The position numbers and the translations under genes are program-made. Of a stretch of DNA of 54,531 nt, positions 34,469 to 44,032 are shown piece by piece (positions within the stretch are counted from its first letter, which is position 1; each line of letters starts with the position of its first letter). The notes below the pieces were generated by a model. That model saw only the letters and a program-made list of their open reading frames with translations, was not told where the DNA came from and made no database searches. Source of the stretch: Desertivirga sp966211215 (GTDB lineage Bacteria > Bacteroidota > Bacteroidia > Sphingobacteriales > Sphingobacteriaceae); NCBI GenBank assembly GCA_966211215.1, contig CBIHNR010000013.1, forward strand, positions 1 through 54,531, read 5' to 3'.

Positions 34469-35902
34469 ATGTTTTCAAAAAAGCATCCCATTTTACTAAC
34501 TGTTTCAGCGCTTGCGGTCGTCCTGTTCGTATGTGCAACGGCAAATCCGGCTAAGGTTTGGAAGTCATCGGCAGAACCATTGAAAGAAATGGTACAATTA
34601 CGTAAGCTGATTAAAGCACCTCAGTTTAAAAAACAGGATTTTCTAATAACCAACTATGGAGCTGTTAACGATGGTAAAACGAAAAGCACAGAAGCTTTTA
34701 AAAAGGCTATAGAAGCCTGCCACAACAGTGGGGGTGGAAGGGTGATTGTACCCACCGGGACTTTCCTAACTGGGGCAATTTACCTGAAAAGCAATGTGGA
34801 ACTGCATTTAGAAGACAACGCCAAGATCCTCTTCAGCCGCGACCCGAAAGATTACCCAATTGTTTTCACCCGTTGGGAAGGCATGGAGTGCATGAACTAT
34901 TCATCGCTTATTTATGCTTATGGCGAAGAAAATATCGCAGTTAGCGGTAACGGAATTTTAGATGGCAATGCCGATAACGAAAACTGGTGGAATTGGAACG
35001 GAAGTAAATCCTATGGCTGGAAAGAAGGTATGCCAAAACAAACCCCGGCTCGAAACGCCCTGCATGAAATGATGCATAAGGAGATTGATCCCAGAAAACG
35101 TGTTTTTGGCGATGGCCATTACTTGCGCCCTAATTTAATTCAGCCTTATAATTGTAAAAATATTCGCATTGCGGATGTTAAAATGGTGAACTCGCCGATG
35201 TGGTTTATCAATCCGGTACTGTGTGAAAACGTAATTGTTGAAAAAGTTCGAATCGTTTCTCATGGCCCTAATAATGATGGCTGCGATCCGGAGTCTTGCA
35301 AGAACGTACTGATAAAAGATTGCTATTTCGATACCGGCGATGATTGTATTGCGATTAAATCTGGCCGCGACGAAGATGGAAGAAGAATTGGCCGTCCGGC
35401 AGAAAACCACATTATTGAAGGCTGCGAAATGAAAGACGGCCATGGCGGTGTGGTTATCGGAAGCGAAATTGCCGGTGGAGCCCGCAACATTTACGCCATC
35501 AACTGCATTATGGATAGCCCCAATCTCGACCGCGTTTTGCGTTTAAAAACCAGCTCATCTCGTGGCGGCATTATCGAAAATATATTTATGAAAGATGTAA
35601 AGGTTGGAGCCTATAAGGATGCAGCAATTACATGTAATATGTTTTATGAATCTCCAGGCAACTTTATTCCAACCATCCGTAACGTTTGGGTTGAAAATTT
35701 AGATGTAGCCAAAGGCGGAAATTATGGCTTGTACGTAAGGGCATACAAAGCATCGCCGGTGCAAAACCTAAAACTAATTAACTGCAATATCCGTGGCGTG
35801 AAAAAGGCAATGCAAATCGACTACGTGAAAAACCTAAAGTTCGAAAATGTTAAAATTAACGGCCTCGAAGCCGCTTTACCAGACACTTTAAGTAGGCAAT
35901 AG
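34469..35902 (+). CDS. GH28 polygalacturonase-like
   Basis: The 477-residue protein has an N-terminal hydrophobic segment (about residues 7-24). It is a beta-helix with all GH28 motifs intact: Asn269 and Asp270 with Asp273 (NNDGCDPES), Asp291 and Asp292 (TGDDCIAIKSG), His325 (DGHGGVVIGSE) and Arg358 and Lys360 (RLK). The Ser-Arg-Gly-Gly segment after RLK matches exo-acting bacterial members. It should hydrolyse alpha-1,4-galacturonate bonds in the periplasm. It differs clearly from the other GH28 in this window, so the two probably attack different bonds. Confidence 0.9.
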   Translation: MFSKKHPILLTVSALAVVLFVCATANPAKVWKSSAEPLKEMVQLRKLIKAPQFKKQDFLITNYGAVNDGKTKSTEAFKKAIEACHNSGGGRVIVPTGTFLTGAIYLKSNVELHLEDNAKILFSRDPKDYPIVFTRWEGMECMNYSSLIYAYGEENIAVSGNGILDGNADNENWWNWNGSKSYGWKEGMPKQTPARNALHEMMHKEIDPRKRVFGDGHYLRPNLIQPYNCKNIRIADVKMVNSPMWFINPVLCENVIVEKVRIVSHGPNNDGCDPESCKNVLIKDCYFDTGDDCIAIKSGRDEDGRRIGRPAENHIIEGCEMKDGHGGVVIGSEIAGGARNIYAINCIMDSPNLDRVLRLKTSSSRGGIIENIFMKDVKVGAYKDAAITCNMFYESPGNFIPTIRNVWVENLDVAKGGNYGLYVRAYKASPVQNLKLINCNIRGVKKAMQIDYVKNLKFENVKINGLEAALPDTLSRQ

Positions 35903-35915
35903 ATTTGATGAGTTA

Positions 35916-35987
35916 TCAGGTATGAGCTGTCAGTTATCAGCTCAGGGCTAACTGCTCAAAAGCTAATAGCTAGCCGCTCATACCTGA
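35916..35987. repeat. Intergenic inverted repeat related to 13471-13524
   Basis: The arms tcaggtatgagc (35916-35927) and gctcatacctga (35976-35987) are a perfect 12-bp inverted repeat. Between them, 35947-35972 (gctaactgctcaaaagctaa and on) closely resembles 13501-13525. The element fills most of the 113-base spacer before the giant DUF4450-type gene and could form a hairpin in the message. Confidence 0.75.
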
Positions 35988-36015
35988 CACCTCACACCTG
36001 ATCCCTCTTCTAAAA

Positions 36016-39000
36016 ATGATAAAAAACATTGCATTTATTGGCGCTTTGGTATTGTCGCAAGTTGCTGTAGCCCAAACATCAGCAGGGTTGTGGCATGGAA
36101 AGGAAAGAGCCATTCACTATCGCCCGGATGGCGAAGATTTTGTATTGGTTAATGGCAAAAAGCGTTTCAACAGGGCTTTGTATGGCACTAATACAGCCTT
36201 TAGGGTAGAAGCCGGAGATTTGCCGGAGTTTGCGCTTTACATGCCTGGAATGGGCGGTAACTTAAAATTTGGCCTAATTTCAGGCAATTCCAGCAAATGG
36301 ATTATTGATGCGGAGACTATCGAAAGCCGTTATCGCCCCGGCTCTATGCTCTACACCATAAAAGACCCTATTCTTGGCGGGGGAGTCTTAAAACTCAACG
36401 TCCTGGCTTTAGCCGGAGGAGAAGGAATCATTGTGAAAACAACCTTCGAAGGCAATAAAAAGGATGTTCAGTTGCTTTGCGCATTTGGAGGTGCTACCGG
36501 TAAAAAGTTCTCCCGAGATGGCGACATCGGTGCCGACCCGGAATCTTCATTTTATTTAAAACCAGAGTACTGTGCGGATAATCTCTTCCAGATTTCCAAA
36601 AGCACGTTTAACCTATTCTATGGCAAGGGAAAAGCTTTATCAGAAGAAGAACGCTATGAAATTCAGCACTTTCCCAATAAAGCCAAAGAGCAAGGTATTG
36701 TAGAGAAGAAACAACTGGCAGGGATATTTCCAACGAATGCAAAACTCAAAATTGGCGATGCAGCACAATTAAAATCGCCCTTAAGCCTGGTGCAATCGTC
36801 ACAAAGCAATCAGCCGGTGCTTAATGCAACTGTAGCTTTGTCTTCCGGAAAGGATCTGTTTTTTTCAATTCAAAATCCAAAAGAGCAAAAAGCAAAAGAT
36901 TATCAGGCACTGGCTTCTGTTTACAATTCTGCAGAAGTTGCACGGCAAACGCTGGCAGCCAGAATCAAAGTTAAAACTCCCGACAATTTTATAAATACAC
37001 TTGGGGGAGCACTTTCGGTTGCTGCCGATGGAATTTGGGAAAATCCTTCGTACTTGCATGGAGCCGTTGCCTGGCGAATGCGCTTAAATGCCTGGCGTGG
37101 TGCTTATGTGGCCGATGCATTGGGCTGGCATGACAGGGCTAGGCTTCATTTTAGCAGCTATGCAAAATCGCAGGTTTTAAATCCAGAACAAGGGCCGGTT
37201 GTTATGGATACCGTACTTCACCTTGCCCGCCATCAGGAGAAGATGGGAACATCTGTTTTTAGTAACGGATACATTTCCCGTAATCCAAACGACAACAGCA
37301 AGCCGCACCATTACGATATGAACCTGGTCTTCTTCGACCAGATGTTAACCCATTTTTATTACACCGGCGATATTTCCTTCATTAAAGAAATGTGGCCTGT
37401 AATAAAGCGCCACCTCGCCTGGGAGAAGCGCAATTTCGATAACGACGGTGATGGTTTATATGATGCTTATGCAGCCATTTGGGCAAGCGATGCCCTTCAA
37501 TACAGTGGTGGCGGAGTAACACATTCGTCGGCTTATAACTACCGTTCGCACAAAATAGCTGCTCAGTTGGCTAAACTATTGGGCGAAGATCCAGCCCCGT
37601 ACCAGCAGGAAGCCGATAAGATTCTTAAAGCAATTCAATCAAAACTCTGGATGCCGCATTTGGGCTGGTATGCCGAATATAAAGATTTGCTGGGCTTAAA
37701 ATTATTGCACCCATCAGCCGGTTTATGGACTATTTATCATGCTATTGATTCAGATGTTCCCAACCCATTTCAGGCTTATCAGGCTTTGCGCTTCATCGAT
37801 ACACAAATTCCACATATCCCAATTGTGGCGAATGGACTTCCGGATAAAAAGTATTATACCCTTTCTACAACCAATTGGCAACCCTACGATTGGTCGCTTA
37901 ACAACGTTGCGCTAGCCGAGGTGCTGCATACGGCGCTTGCTTACTGGCAGGGAGGCCGCCCGGAGGAAGCTTACAAGCTTTGGGAAAGCATCATGGTTGA
38001 AAGCATGTATTTAAGTTCGAGCCCCGGCGGTTTTGAGCAGCTTTCTTATTACGATGCAATTCGTGGCGAACTGTACCGAGATTTTGCAGATCCTATCGCA
38101 ATGGCCGCACGTTCCTTAATGGAAGGCCTGTACGGCATAAAGCCAGACGCCCTGGCGGATACGTTGACGATTAAGCCCGGATTCCCTTCCCCCTGGAAAT
38201 ACGCATCGCTAAGCACCCCTGATATAACTTTCGATTTTAAAAGAGATGCTAATACCGATACTTATCAGATAGCTCAGTCGTACGGTAAGCAAATGAATTT
38301 AAAACTGCAATTGCGGGCGGTAAAAGATAAAATCAAGTCGGTTACAGTAAATGGGCAACGCGCCAACTGGAAGCCGGCAACCAATTCAGTCGATGCCCCG
38401 ATCATTGAACTTTTAGTGGCAAAAGCATCTAAATATGAGATTTCCATAGTATGGGAAGGAAATGATCTGCCAAACTTTGCAGCACAAAAAGCAATACATC
38501 AGGTTGCATTTAAACCTGATTTAGGCAAAGCAAGGGCGCTTGAAGTATATGATCCGCAGGATGCTTTAGAAAACGAACGCATAGCGGATGCTAAATCAGG
38601 CGCAACAATTAAAGCCACTGAAGGCGATAAAACAGTTTTCTTAAAACTTCAGCAAGGCGATTTTACCTGGTGGCAACCAATTGATTTCAAGGTTTTAAAA
38701 GCTGTTGAAATCATCGCCGACCAGGAACAAACTGGGGAAGGCATAACCCTTACATTGAAAAATAATGCCGGCGCATTCAATGGAAAGCTAACCCTTAATA
38801 AAGGCAAACAAGCTTTTTCCAGAGAAGTAAAATTGGAGCCCAATGCCGAGTTAAATGTTCAGATACCTGCAGCCTTTGTAAGTTCCGGGACAAATCTTAT
38901 TCGCCTGGAATATGGCAAGCAGGCAATAGAGCACAAAGTGATTAACTGGTCGGTAAAGCCAGCTGGCGATGCCAAATGGCAGAAAGTGGATTTGACGGCC

Positions 39001-39690
39001 TCATTTAACGATGCAGTAACCAATATCTTTAAAAACAAGTATTTATCACCACGCCCCAAAGGACCAACCTTGCAACTTCCCTGGCAGGGCATTGGTAATT
39101 GGTGCTATCCACTAATCGATGCAAATATTGACGACTCTGGTTTGCGAAAAGCCGCTACCGGTTTAAACGAAATCAGGTTGCCAAACGGAATTCCAATTGC
39201 AAGCCCGGTCTCATCAAAGAATATTGCATTTACTTCCCAATGGGATAATTACCCGGATTCTTTAAGTATTCCTTTGAAAGGAAAATCTTCCCATGCTTAT
39301 TTGCTTTTGGCTGGCTCCACCAACCCAATGCAAACCCGTATTGACAATGGCGAAGTGCTCATTTATTACAAGGATGGCACTTTTGAACGCCTCGCTTTGC
39401 GCAATCCGGAAACCTGGTGGCCTATAGAACAGGATTATTTTACGGATGGCTTTGCCTTTACAACAGACTTTCCAAAGCCTTATCGTTTATACCTAATACC
39501 CGGCGAGATCACCCGCAATTTTAAAAGCTTCAGTTCGATAAAAGGATATTCAAACTTCGCCATAGATGGTGGAGCAGCTACTATCCTCGACCTGCCTCTT
39601 AACCCGCAAAAGGAATTAAAAGAGTTAAGGCTGAAGGCTCTTGCGAATGATGTGGTGATTGGATTGATGGGAGTGACGTTGCAAAGGTGA
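36016..39690 (+). CDS. DUF4450-type secreted (alpha/alpha)6-barrel glycosidase candidate
   Basis: The 1224-residue protein has a signal peptide (about residues 1-19, ending VAVAQ). An N-terminal beta-sandwich (about 30-320) is followed by an (alpha/alpha)6-type region (about 340-730: WRMRLNAWRGAYVADALGWHDRA, GGVTHSSAYNYRSHKIA, SSSPGGFEQLSYYDA) and C-terminal beta-domains. I recall this architecture as DUF4450 in Bacteroidota pectin loci. Catalytic residues are not known to me; acidic residues around FDNDGDGLYDAY and IWASDALQYSGGG are candidates. It lies between GH28 and PL1, so a pectin side-chain role is inferred. It may be related to GH78 or GH95-like barrels. Confidence 0.68.
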   Translation: MIKNIAFIGALVLSQVAVAQTSAGLWHGKERAIHYRPDGEDFVLVNGKKRFNRALYGTNTAFRVEAGDLPEFALYMPGMGGNLKFGLISGNSSKWIIDAETIESRYRPGSMLYTIKDPILGGGVLKLNVLALAGGEGIIVKTTFEGNKKDVQLLCAFGGATGKKFSRDGDIGADPESSFYLKPEYCADNLFQISKSTFNLFYGKGKALSEEERYEIQHFPNKAKEQGIVEKKQLAGIFPTNAKLKIGDAAQLKSPLSLVQSSQSNQPVLNATVALSSGKDLFFSIQNPKEQKAKDYQALASVYNSAEVARQTLAARIKVKTPDNFINTLGGALSVAADGIWENPSYLHGAVAWRMRLNAWRGAYVADALGWHDRARLHFSSYAKSQVLNPEQGPVVMDTVLHLARHQEKMGTSVFSNGYISRNPNDNSKPHHYDMNLVFFDQMLTHFYYTGDISFIKEMWPVIKRHLAWEKRNFDNDGDGLYDAYAAIWASDALQYSGGGVTHSSAYNYRSHKIAAQLAKLLGEDPAPYQQEADKILKAIQSKLWMPHLGWYAEYKDLLGLKLLHPSAGLWTIYHAIDSDVPNPFQAYQALRFIDTQIPHIPIVANGLPDKKYYTLSTTNWQPYDWSLNNVALAEVLHTALAYWQGGRPEEAYKLWESIMVESMYLSSSPGGFEQLSYYDAIRGELYRDFADPIAMAARSLMEGLYGIKPDALADTLTIKPGFPSPWKYASLSTPDITFDFKRDANTDTYQIAQSYGKQMNLKLQLRAVKDKIKSVTVNGQRANWKPATNSVDAPIIELLVAKASKYEISIVWEGNDLPNFAAQKAIHQVAFKPDLGKARALEVYDPQDALENERIADAKSGATIKATEGDKTVFLKLQQGDFTWWQPIDFKVLKAVEIIADQEQTGEGITLTLKNNAGAFNGKLTLNKGKQAFSREVKLEPNAELNVQIPAAFVSSGTNLIRLEYGKQAIEHKVINWSVKPAGDAKWQKVDLTASFNDAVTNIFKNKYLSPRPKGPTLQLPWQGIGNWCYPLIDANIDDSGLRKAATGLNEIRLPNGIPIASPVSSKNIAFTSQWDNYPDSLSIPLKGKSSHAYLLLAGSTNPMQTRIDNGEVLIYYKDGTFERLALRNPETWWPIEQDYFTDGFAFTTDFPKPYRLYLIPGEITRNFKSFSSIKGYSNFAIDGGAATILDLPLNPQKELKELRLKALANDVVIGLMGVTLQR

Positions 39691-39738
39691 TTAGATGCTT
39701 GACAATAAACTGATATAAACTAAACACATACGAAACAC

Positions 39739-41085
39739 ATGCCCTTAGATTTTAAAACAACAACGAAGATTAACGCATTGGGCGTTTTTAAGATCAGCCT
39801 AATCTCTAATCTTCAATCTCTAGCCTCTAGTCTCTTGCTTCTATTATCCTGTCTCTCTCTCAGCACAAATGCCCAGCAACTCGCTTTTCCAGGAGCCGAA
39901 GGCTATGGAGCTTATGCAACCGGCGGAAGAGGGGGAGAAGTATATCACGTTACCCATCTTAAAGACAGTGGGCAAGGCTCATTTCGCGACGCGGTAAGCA
40001 AGCCAAACCGTACAGTAGTTTTTGACTTGAGCGGCGTAATCAAAATCGGTTCGCGAATCAACGTGGCTTCAAACGTCACCATTGCAGGGCAAACGGCTCC
40101 TGGCGAAGGTATTTCCATCTATGGAAATGGAGTTTCCTTTTCAAAGCAAAAGAACATCATCGTAAGGTATATACGCTTCCGCGGAAGCATCAACATGTCC
40201 AGAGGTTCTTGCACGGTAACAGCCGACAGCGTGCAGAACGTAATTTTTGACCACGTGTCAATAGAGTGGGGGCGTTGGGATAACCTGCATATTCAGGGCA
40301 GTAAAGATGTTACTTTACAATATTGCCTCATTGGAGAGGCAATTGATCCCCAGCGCTTCGGTGCTTTGTTAGAGCGCCCGGAGCGTTTAACTATTCATCA
40401 TTGCCTCTGGATTGATAATCAAAGCCGTAATCCAAAAGCTAAGGCAGGAATTGAATATATCAATAACGTGGTTTATAACTGGGGAAGCAGTGGTTTTGTA
40501 GGAGGGCATTCTTCTGCTCACCATTATCAGGATTTAATTAACAACTATTTTATTGCAGGCCCTAATTCTTCTGGTTCGTACTTAAGCATGTTCACAGCTA
40601 CAGACCATGTCTATCATCAGGGAAATATGGTAGATTTAAATAAAGACGGAATTTTGAATGGTAAGCCGGTTATCGACTCTGCCTTTAAAGGAGCCAGCAT
40701 TGTTACCAAAAGACAAAACGAATCTCCCGTTAAAGTAACCGTACACTCTGCCGCTGATGCCTATACAAAAGTGTTGGATGAAGCAGGCGCTTCGCAGAAA
40801 CGCGATGCCATTGACAGAAGGCTTGCAAGCTATTTAAGAAGCCTTGGCCAGGCAGGTAAAGTATTCTGGACAGAGACAGAAGCAGGCGGACATCCTAAAA
40901 TTGAAGAATTGAAAGCTCTTGCGGATACAGATGCAGATGGGATGCCAGATACCTGGGAAAAAACACATTCTTTAAACCCAACCAATGCGGAGGATAGGAA
41001 TTTGCTGGTTAAAAAATCGCACTACACAAGGTTGGAGCAATATTTAAATGCGATTGTGGATTCTTCGGTGCAGGCTAGTAATTAG
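39739..41085 (+). CDS. Pectate lyase (PL1 family)
   Basis: The 448-residue protein begins LAFPGAEGYGAYATGGRGG after its signal, the hallmark start of PL1 pectate lyases from Bacteroidota. Further motifs are VFDLSGVIKIGSRINVASNVTIAGQTAPGEG, NIIVRYIRFRG and FDHVSIEWG. The last third holds a DTDADGMPDTWEKTHSLNPTNAED calcium-binding-like motif. It cleaves homogalacturonan by beta-elimination outside the cell or in the periplasm. The signal peptide (ending TNAQ, about residue 47) is unusually long and its hydrophobic part comes from a short-period repeat. No other ATG fits. Confidence 0.88.
   Translation: MPLDFKTTTKINALGVFKISLISNLQSLASSLLLLLSCLSLSTNAQQLAFPGAEGYGAYATGGRGGEVYHVTHLKDSGQGSFRDAVSKPNRTVVFDLSGVIKIGSRINVASNVTIAGQTAPGEGISIYGNGVSFSKQKNIIVRYIRFRGSINMSRGSCTVTADSVQNVIFDHVSIEWGRWDNLHIQGSKDVTLQYCLIGEAIDPQRFGALLERPERLTIHHCLWIDNQSRNPKAKAGIEYINNVVYNWGSSGFVGGHSSAHHYQDLINNYFIAGPNSSGSYLSMFTATDHVYHQGNMVDLNKDGILNGKPVIDSAFKGASIVTKRQNESPVKVTVHSAADAYTKVLDEAGASQKRDAIDRRLASYLRSLGQAGKVFWTETEAGGHPKIEELKALADTDADGMPDTWEKTHSLNPTNAEDRNLLVKKSHYTRLEQYLNAIVDSSVQASN
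39801..39860. repeat. Short-period repeat forming the PL1 signal-peptide core
   Basis: The segment consists of degenerate copies of aatctct and ctagtctct type units. In this frame it is read as Leu/Ser-rich codons that form the hydrophobic core of the PL1 signal peptide. Similar short-period repeats are common between genes in Bacteroidota, from memory. Confidence 0.6.
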
Positions 41086-41124
41086 ATTGAAACCAATAAT
41101 TAGAAATTAAAAATCCTTTTCAGA

Positions 41125-43272
41125 ATGATCTCAATAAAGGTTAAACATACAATATCAACGGGCTTAGTGCTCATTTTCTCGACCGTTACGGTTATGGCTC
41201 AAGCTATTAACCGTCAGGCATTGGTGCAAAGGCATTCGGTGGTGCTAACCAAAGCAGACTCTCTATCTTCTTTATCGCTTGGCAATGGCAAGTTTGCCTT
41301 CACTGCAGATGTAACTGGTTTACAGAGTTTCCCCGAAAATTATGCAAAAGGTGTTTCTTTAGGTACCCAGTCAGAATGGGGCTGGGGCAGTTTCAAAGAC
41401 ACCGTTGGATACAAGTTTGAGGAAGTGCTAAAAGAGTACACCCTAAATGGCAAAAAGTCTACCTATGCGGTACAATGGTCGCAACCACTGCGCAACCGTA
41501 ATGCCTCAGAATGGTTTCGCAAAAACCCACACCGTTTGCAATTAGGAAATTTGGGTTTCGACATTTATAAAGCCGATGGTTCGCTGGCTAAGCTTGCTGA
41601 TATAAAAAACATCAAGCAAGTGCTGAATATGTGGACAGGTGAATTAACCAGCCATTTCACAGTTGAAAATATTCCGGTTGATGTGGTAACCGTAGGGCAT
41701 CAGGATGAGGATTTGATTGCGGTACAGGTAAAATCGAAACTGATTGAAATGGGTAGGTTGAAGCTTAGGTTGCGTTTCCCTTATCCAACAGCCGAGTTCC
41801 TGGATGAAGCCGTAAACTGGAAAAATCCGCACAAACACCAATCTTCAATTACTGCGCAAAGCGAAAACGGAGCTTCAGTTGAGCATAAACTAGAAGGGAT
41901 TACTTATTACGCGTCTTTGAGATGGAACGGAAAATCCGGAATTTCGACAACGTCAACACCTCATTACTTTCAAGTTACGCCTGATAAAGGATCTGATACT
42001 TTTGAGCTAAGTTGCTTGTTTACCCCAGAGAAATCATCGGCTTTGCCAGATTTTGCACAGGTAAAAAGCAACAGCAATACACAATGGAAATCTTTTTGGC
42101 AAAGTGGCGCTGCGGTAGACTTTTCCGGCAGTACCGATCCGAGAGCTAAAGAGCTGGAAAGAAGGGTTATTCTATCTCAATATTTAACTAAAATTCAGTG
42201 TGCAGGTTCCTACCCTCCGCAAGAAACCGGTTTAACATTTAACAGTTGGTTTGGAAAGCCCCATCTTGAAATGCACTGGTGGCATGCAATCCATTACGCA
42301 TTATGGAATCGGGTTGATTTGATGGAAAAAAGCCTGGATTGGTATTTTAAAGTTTATGATGGAGCAAAGCAGATCGCTCAACGCCAGGGCTTCACCGGTG
42401 CCCGCTGGCAAAAAATGACTGATAATGAAGGCCGCGAAGCTCCGTCTTCGGTTGGAGCATTCATTATCTGGCAACAGCCACATTTAATTTACATGGCAGA
42501 ATTGGCTTATCGCGATAAGCAGGACAAAGCCATTTTAAATAAGTACAAGGATTTGGTGTACGCCACCGCGGATTTCATGGCATCTTTTACCGTATACGAC
42601 AAAGCAAAAGACCGCTATAATCTTGGAAAGGGCTTGATTCCGGCACAAGAAGTTTTTAAAGCCGAAGATACTTACAACCCAACATACGAGCTGGCTTACT
42701 GGGATTGGGCACTACGTATTGCTCAAAAGTGGAAGGAGCGTTTAGGCGAACCTCGCAATGCAGAGTGGGATAAGGTGTTGGCAAAACTAGCTCCCTTGCC
42801 TAAAAAAGATGGCGTGTATTTGTCTACAGAAAACACTCCTGATTCTTTCACTAATGAAGAATGGCTTCGCGACCATCCATCGGTTTTGGGAGCTTTAGGT
42901 ATGGTGCCTGCCGGCGCTAAATTGGATAAGCCAACAATGCAACGCACTTTCGATACGGTGTGGAAGGTTTGGCAATGGCCTGATACCTGGGGCTGGGACT
43001 TCCCAATGACGGCTATGACTGCCGCCCGCCTTGGCAAACCAGATAAGGCATTGGATGCCTTGTTTATGAATGTGAAAACGAATACTTACCTGACGAATGG
43101 ACATAACTACCAGGATGGCCGCTTGCGCATTTATCTTCCGGGAAACGGAGGCGTTCTGATTGCTACCGCGATGATGGCTGGTGGCTGGGATGGCAGTGTT
43201 GGTGCTGCACCGGGCTTCCCCAAAAATGGCAAATGGAAGGTTAAAGCTGAAGGGTTTAAGAAGATGCCGTAG
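41125..43272 (+). CDS. Secreted (alpha/alpha)6-barrel glycosidase-like protein
   Basis: The 715-residue protein has a signal peptide (about residues 8-26, ending VMAQ). A beta-sandwich domain (LSLGNGKFAFTADVTGLQSFPENY near residue 50) is followed by a helical barrel from about residue 330 (SWFGKPHLEMHWWHAIHYALWNR, and WPDTWGWDFPMTAMTAARLGKPDKALDALF). The layout recalls GH65 and GH95-like clan enzymes. The exact family is not recognised. Aromatic-rich barrel motifs suggest a sugar site. It follows PL1 by 39 bases and ends this pectin block. A role in side-chain removal is inferred from position. Confidence 0.65.
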   Translation: MISIKVKHTISTGLVLIFSTVTVMAQAINRQALVQRHSVVLTKADSLSSLSLGNGKFAFTADVTGLQSFPENYAKGVSLGTQSEWGWGSFKDTVGYKFEEVLKEYTLNGKKSTYAVQWSQPLRNRNASEWFRKNPHRLQLGNLGFDIYKADGSLAKLADIKNIKQVLNMWTGELTSHFTVENIPVDVVTVGHQDEDLIAVQVKSKLIEMGRLKLRLRFPYPTAEFLDEAVNWKNPHKHQSSITAQSENGASVEHKLEGITYYASLRWNGKSGISTTSTPHYFQVTPDKGSDTFELSCLFTPEKSSALPDFAQVKSNSNTQWKSFWQSGAAVDFSGSTDPRAKELERRVILSQYLTKIQCAGSYPPQETGLTFNSWFGKPHLEMHWWHAIHYALWNRVDLMEKSLDWYFKVYDGAKQIAQRQGFTGARWQKMTDNEGREAPSSVGAFIIWQQPHLIYMAELAYRDKQDKAILNKYKDLVYATADFMASFTVYDKAKDRYNLGKGLIPAQEVFKAEDTYNPTYELAYWDWALRIAQKWKERLGEPRNAEWDKVLAKLAPLPKKDGVYLSTENTPDSFTNEEWLRDHPSVLGALGMVPAGAKLDKPTMQRTFDTVWKVWQWPDTWGWDFPMTAMTAARLGKPDKALDALFMNVKTNTYLTNGHNYQDGRLRIYLPGNGGVLIATAMMAGGWDGSVGAAPGFPKNGKWKVKAEGFKKMP

Positions 43273-43376
43273 GTGGGGAATTGGAAGCTGAGCTTCCGTC
43301 AAAGTAACACAAGAGTTGTGCTACGCCAGGAGTTGTCAACAGGATGCCTCAGGATGCCTTTGTTTTTTTCTGAATT

Positions 43377-43384
43377 TATATTTG
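43377..43384 (+). promoter_or_regulatory. Candidate -7 box for the small secreted protein
   Basis: TATATTTG is a perfect TAnnTTTG match 37 bases before the start codon. A TTTG at 43359-43362 lies only 14 bases upstream, too close for a normal -33, so the assignment is tentative. Confidence 0.4.
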
Positions 43385-43421
43385 AGCTAAGCGGAGAAAA
43401 TAACTCAAACCTAAAGAAAAA

Positions 43422-43886
43422 ATGAAAAAAATATTTTTATTATTAGTATTAGCCTTGTCCTTCGTAGTGACAAAATCGCAAACCCTAGCTTTTTTGGGTT
43501 CATCAAATAGTTTCCAAAGTAATAGCTATTTGTCAAATCCTCCCCAACTTACTTATCATTCAGGTACAGGAATGCTACATTACTCTTTAACAGTGAACTA
43601 TCCCTCTCAAGACTCGCTTCAAACAGGTGAGGCTCTTGGCGGAGTGCAATTTTATATTTGGCTGAATAATTATGGTGTTAATAGTGAGCTCGTTGGTATT
43701 AATACCGAAGTTATGGACCAATCATTATTGCCAACAGGACAAGTTGTTTACTCCGGGTCGGTTTTTATCGGCAATGATTTCTCTGAAGATGTGCTTTTAG
43801 AAACTGCCTATTATTCTACTTTTACCTTTCAAGGTAACGATTACAGATCTAACGGAGGCTTAGATTCTTATTACTTCACCAACTAG
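43422..43886 (+). CDS. Small secreted protein of unknown function
   Basis: The 154-residue protein has a signal peptide (about residues 1-19, ending TKSQ). The mature part is Ser, Asn and Tyr rich and likely all-beta (for example GVQFYIWLNNYGVNSELVG, VYSGSVFIGNDF). No family is recognised. It has its own candidate promoter and a strong hairpin after the stop, so it is an independent single-gene unit between the pectin block and a convergent gene cluster. Confidence 0.65.
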   Translation: MKKIFLLLVLALSFVVTKSQTLAFLGSSNSFQSNSYLSNPPQLTYHSGTGMLHYSLTVNYPSQDSLQTGEALGGVQFYIWLNNYGVNSELVGINTEVMDQSLLPTGQVVYSGSVFIGNDFSEDVLLETAYYSTFTFQGNDYRSNGGLDSYYFTN

Positions 43887-43908
43887 TCATATAATAAAAT
43901 CCGCTTAT

Positions 43909-43938
43909 AAAGTGATGACAATCAATTGTCATCACTTT
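43909..43938. terminator. Terminator hairpin after the small secreted protein
   Basis: A perfect 13-bp stem (aaagtgatgacaa / ttgtcatcacttt) with a 4-base loop tcaa lies 23 bases after the stop. A-rich and T-rich ends flank it, so it may serve both directions. Confidence 0.75.
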
Positions 43939-44032
43939 CAATCGCCCCTTGTATCCTACTGTTCTGGCTCAAGTTAGTGATAGCTTATTAAATACCCCAT
44001 ACCTTGATACAAGCAGTTTGCTTACGAAAACC

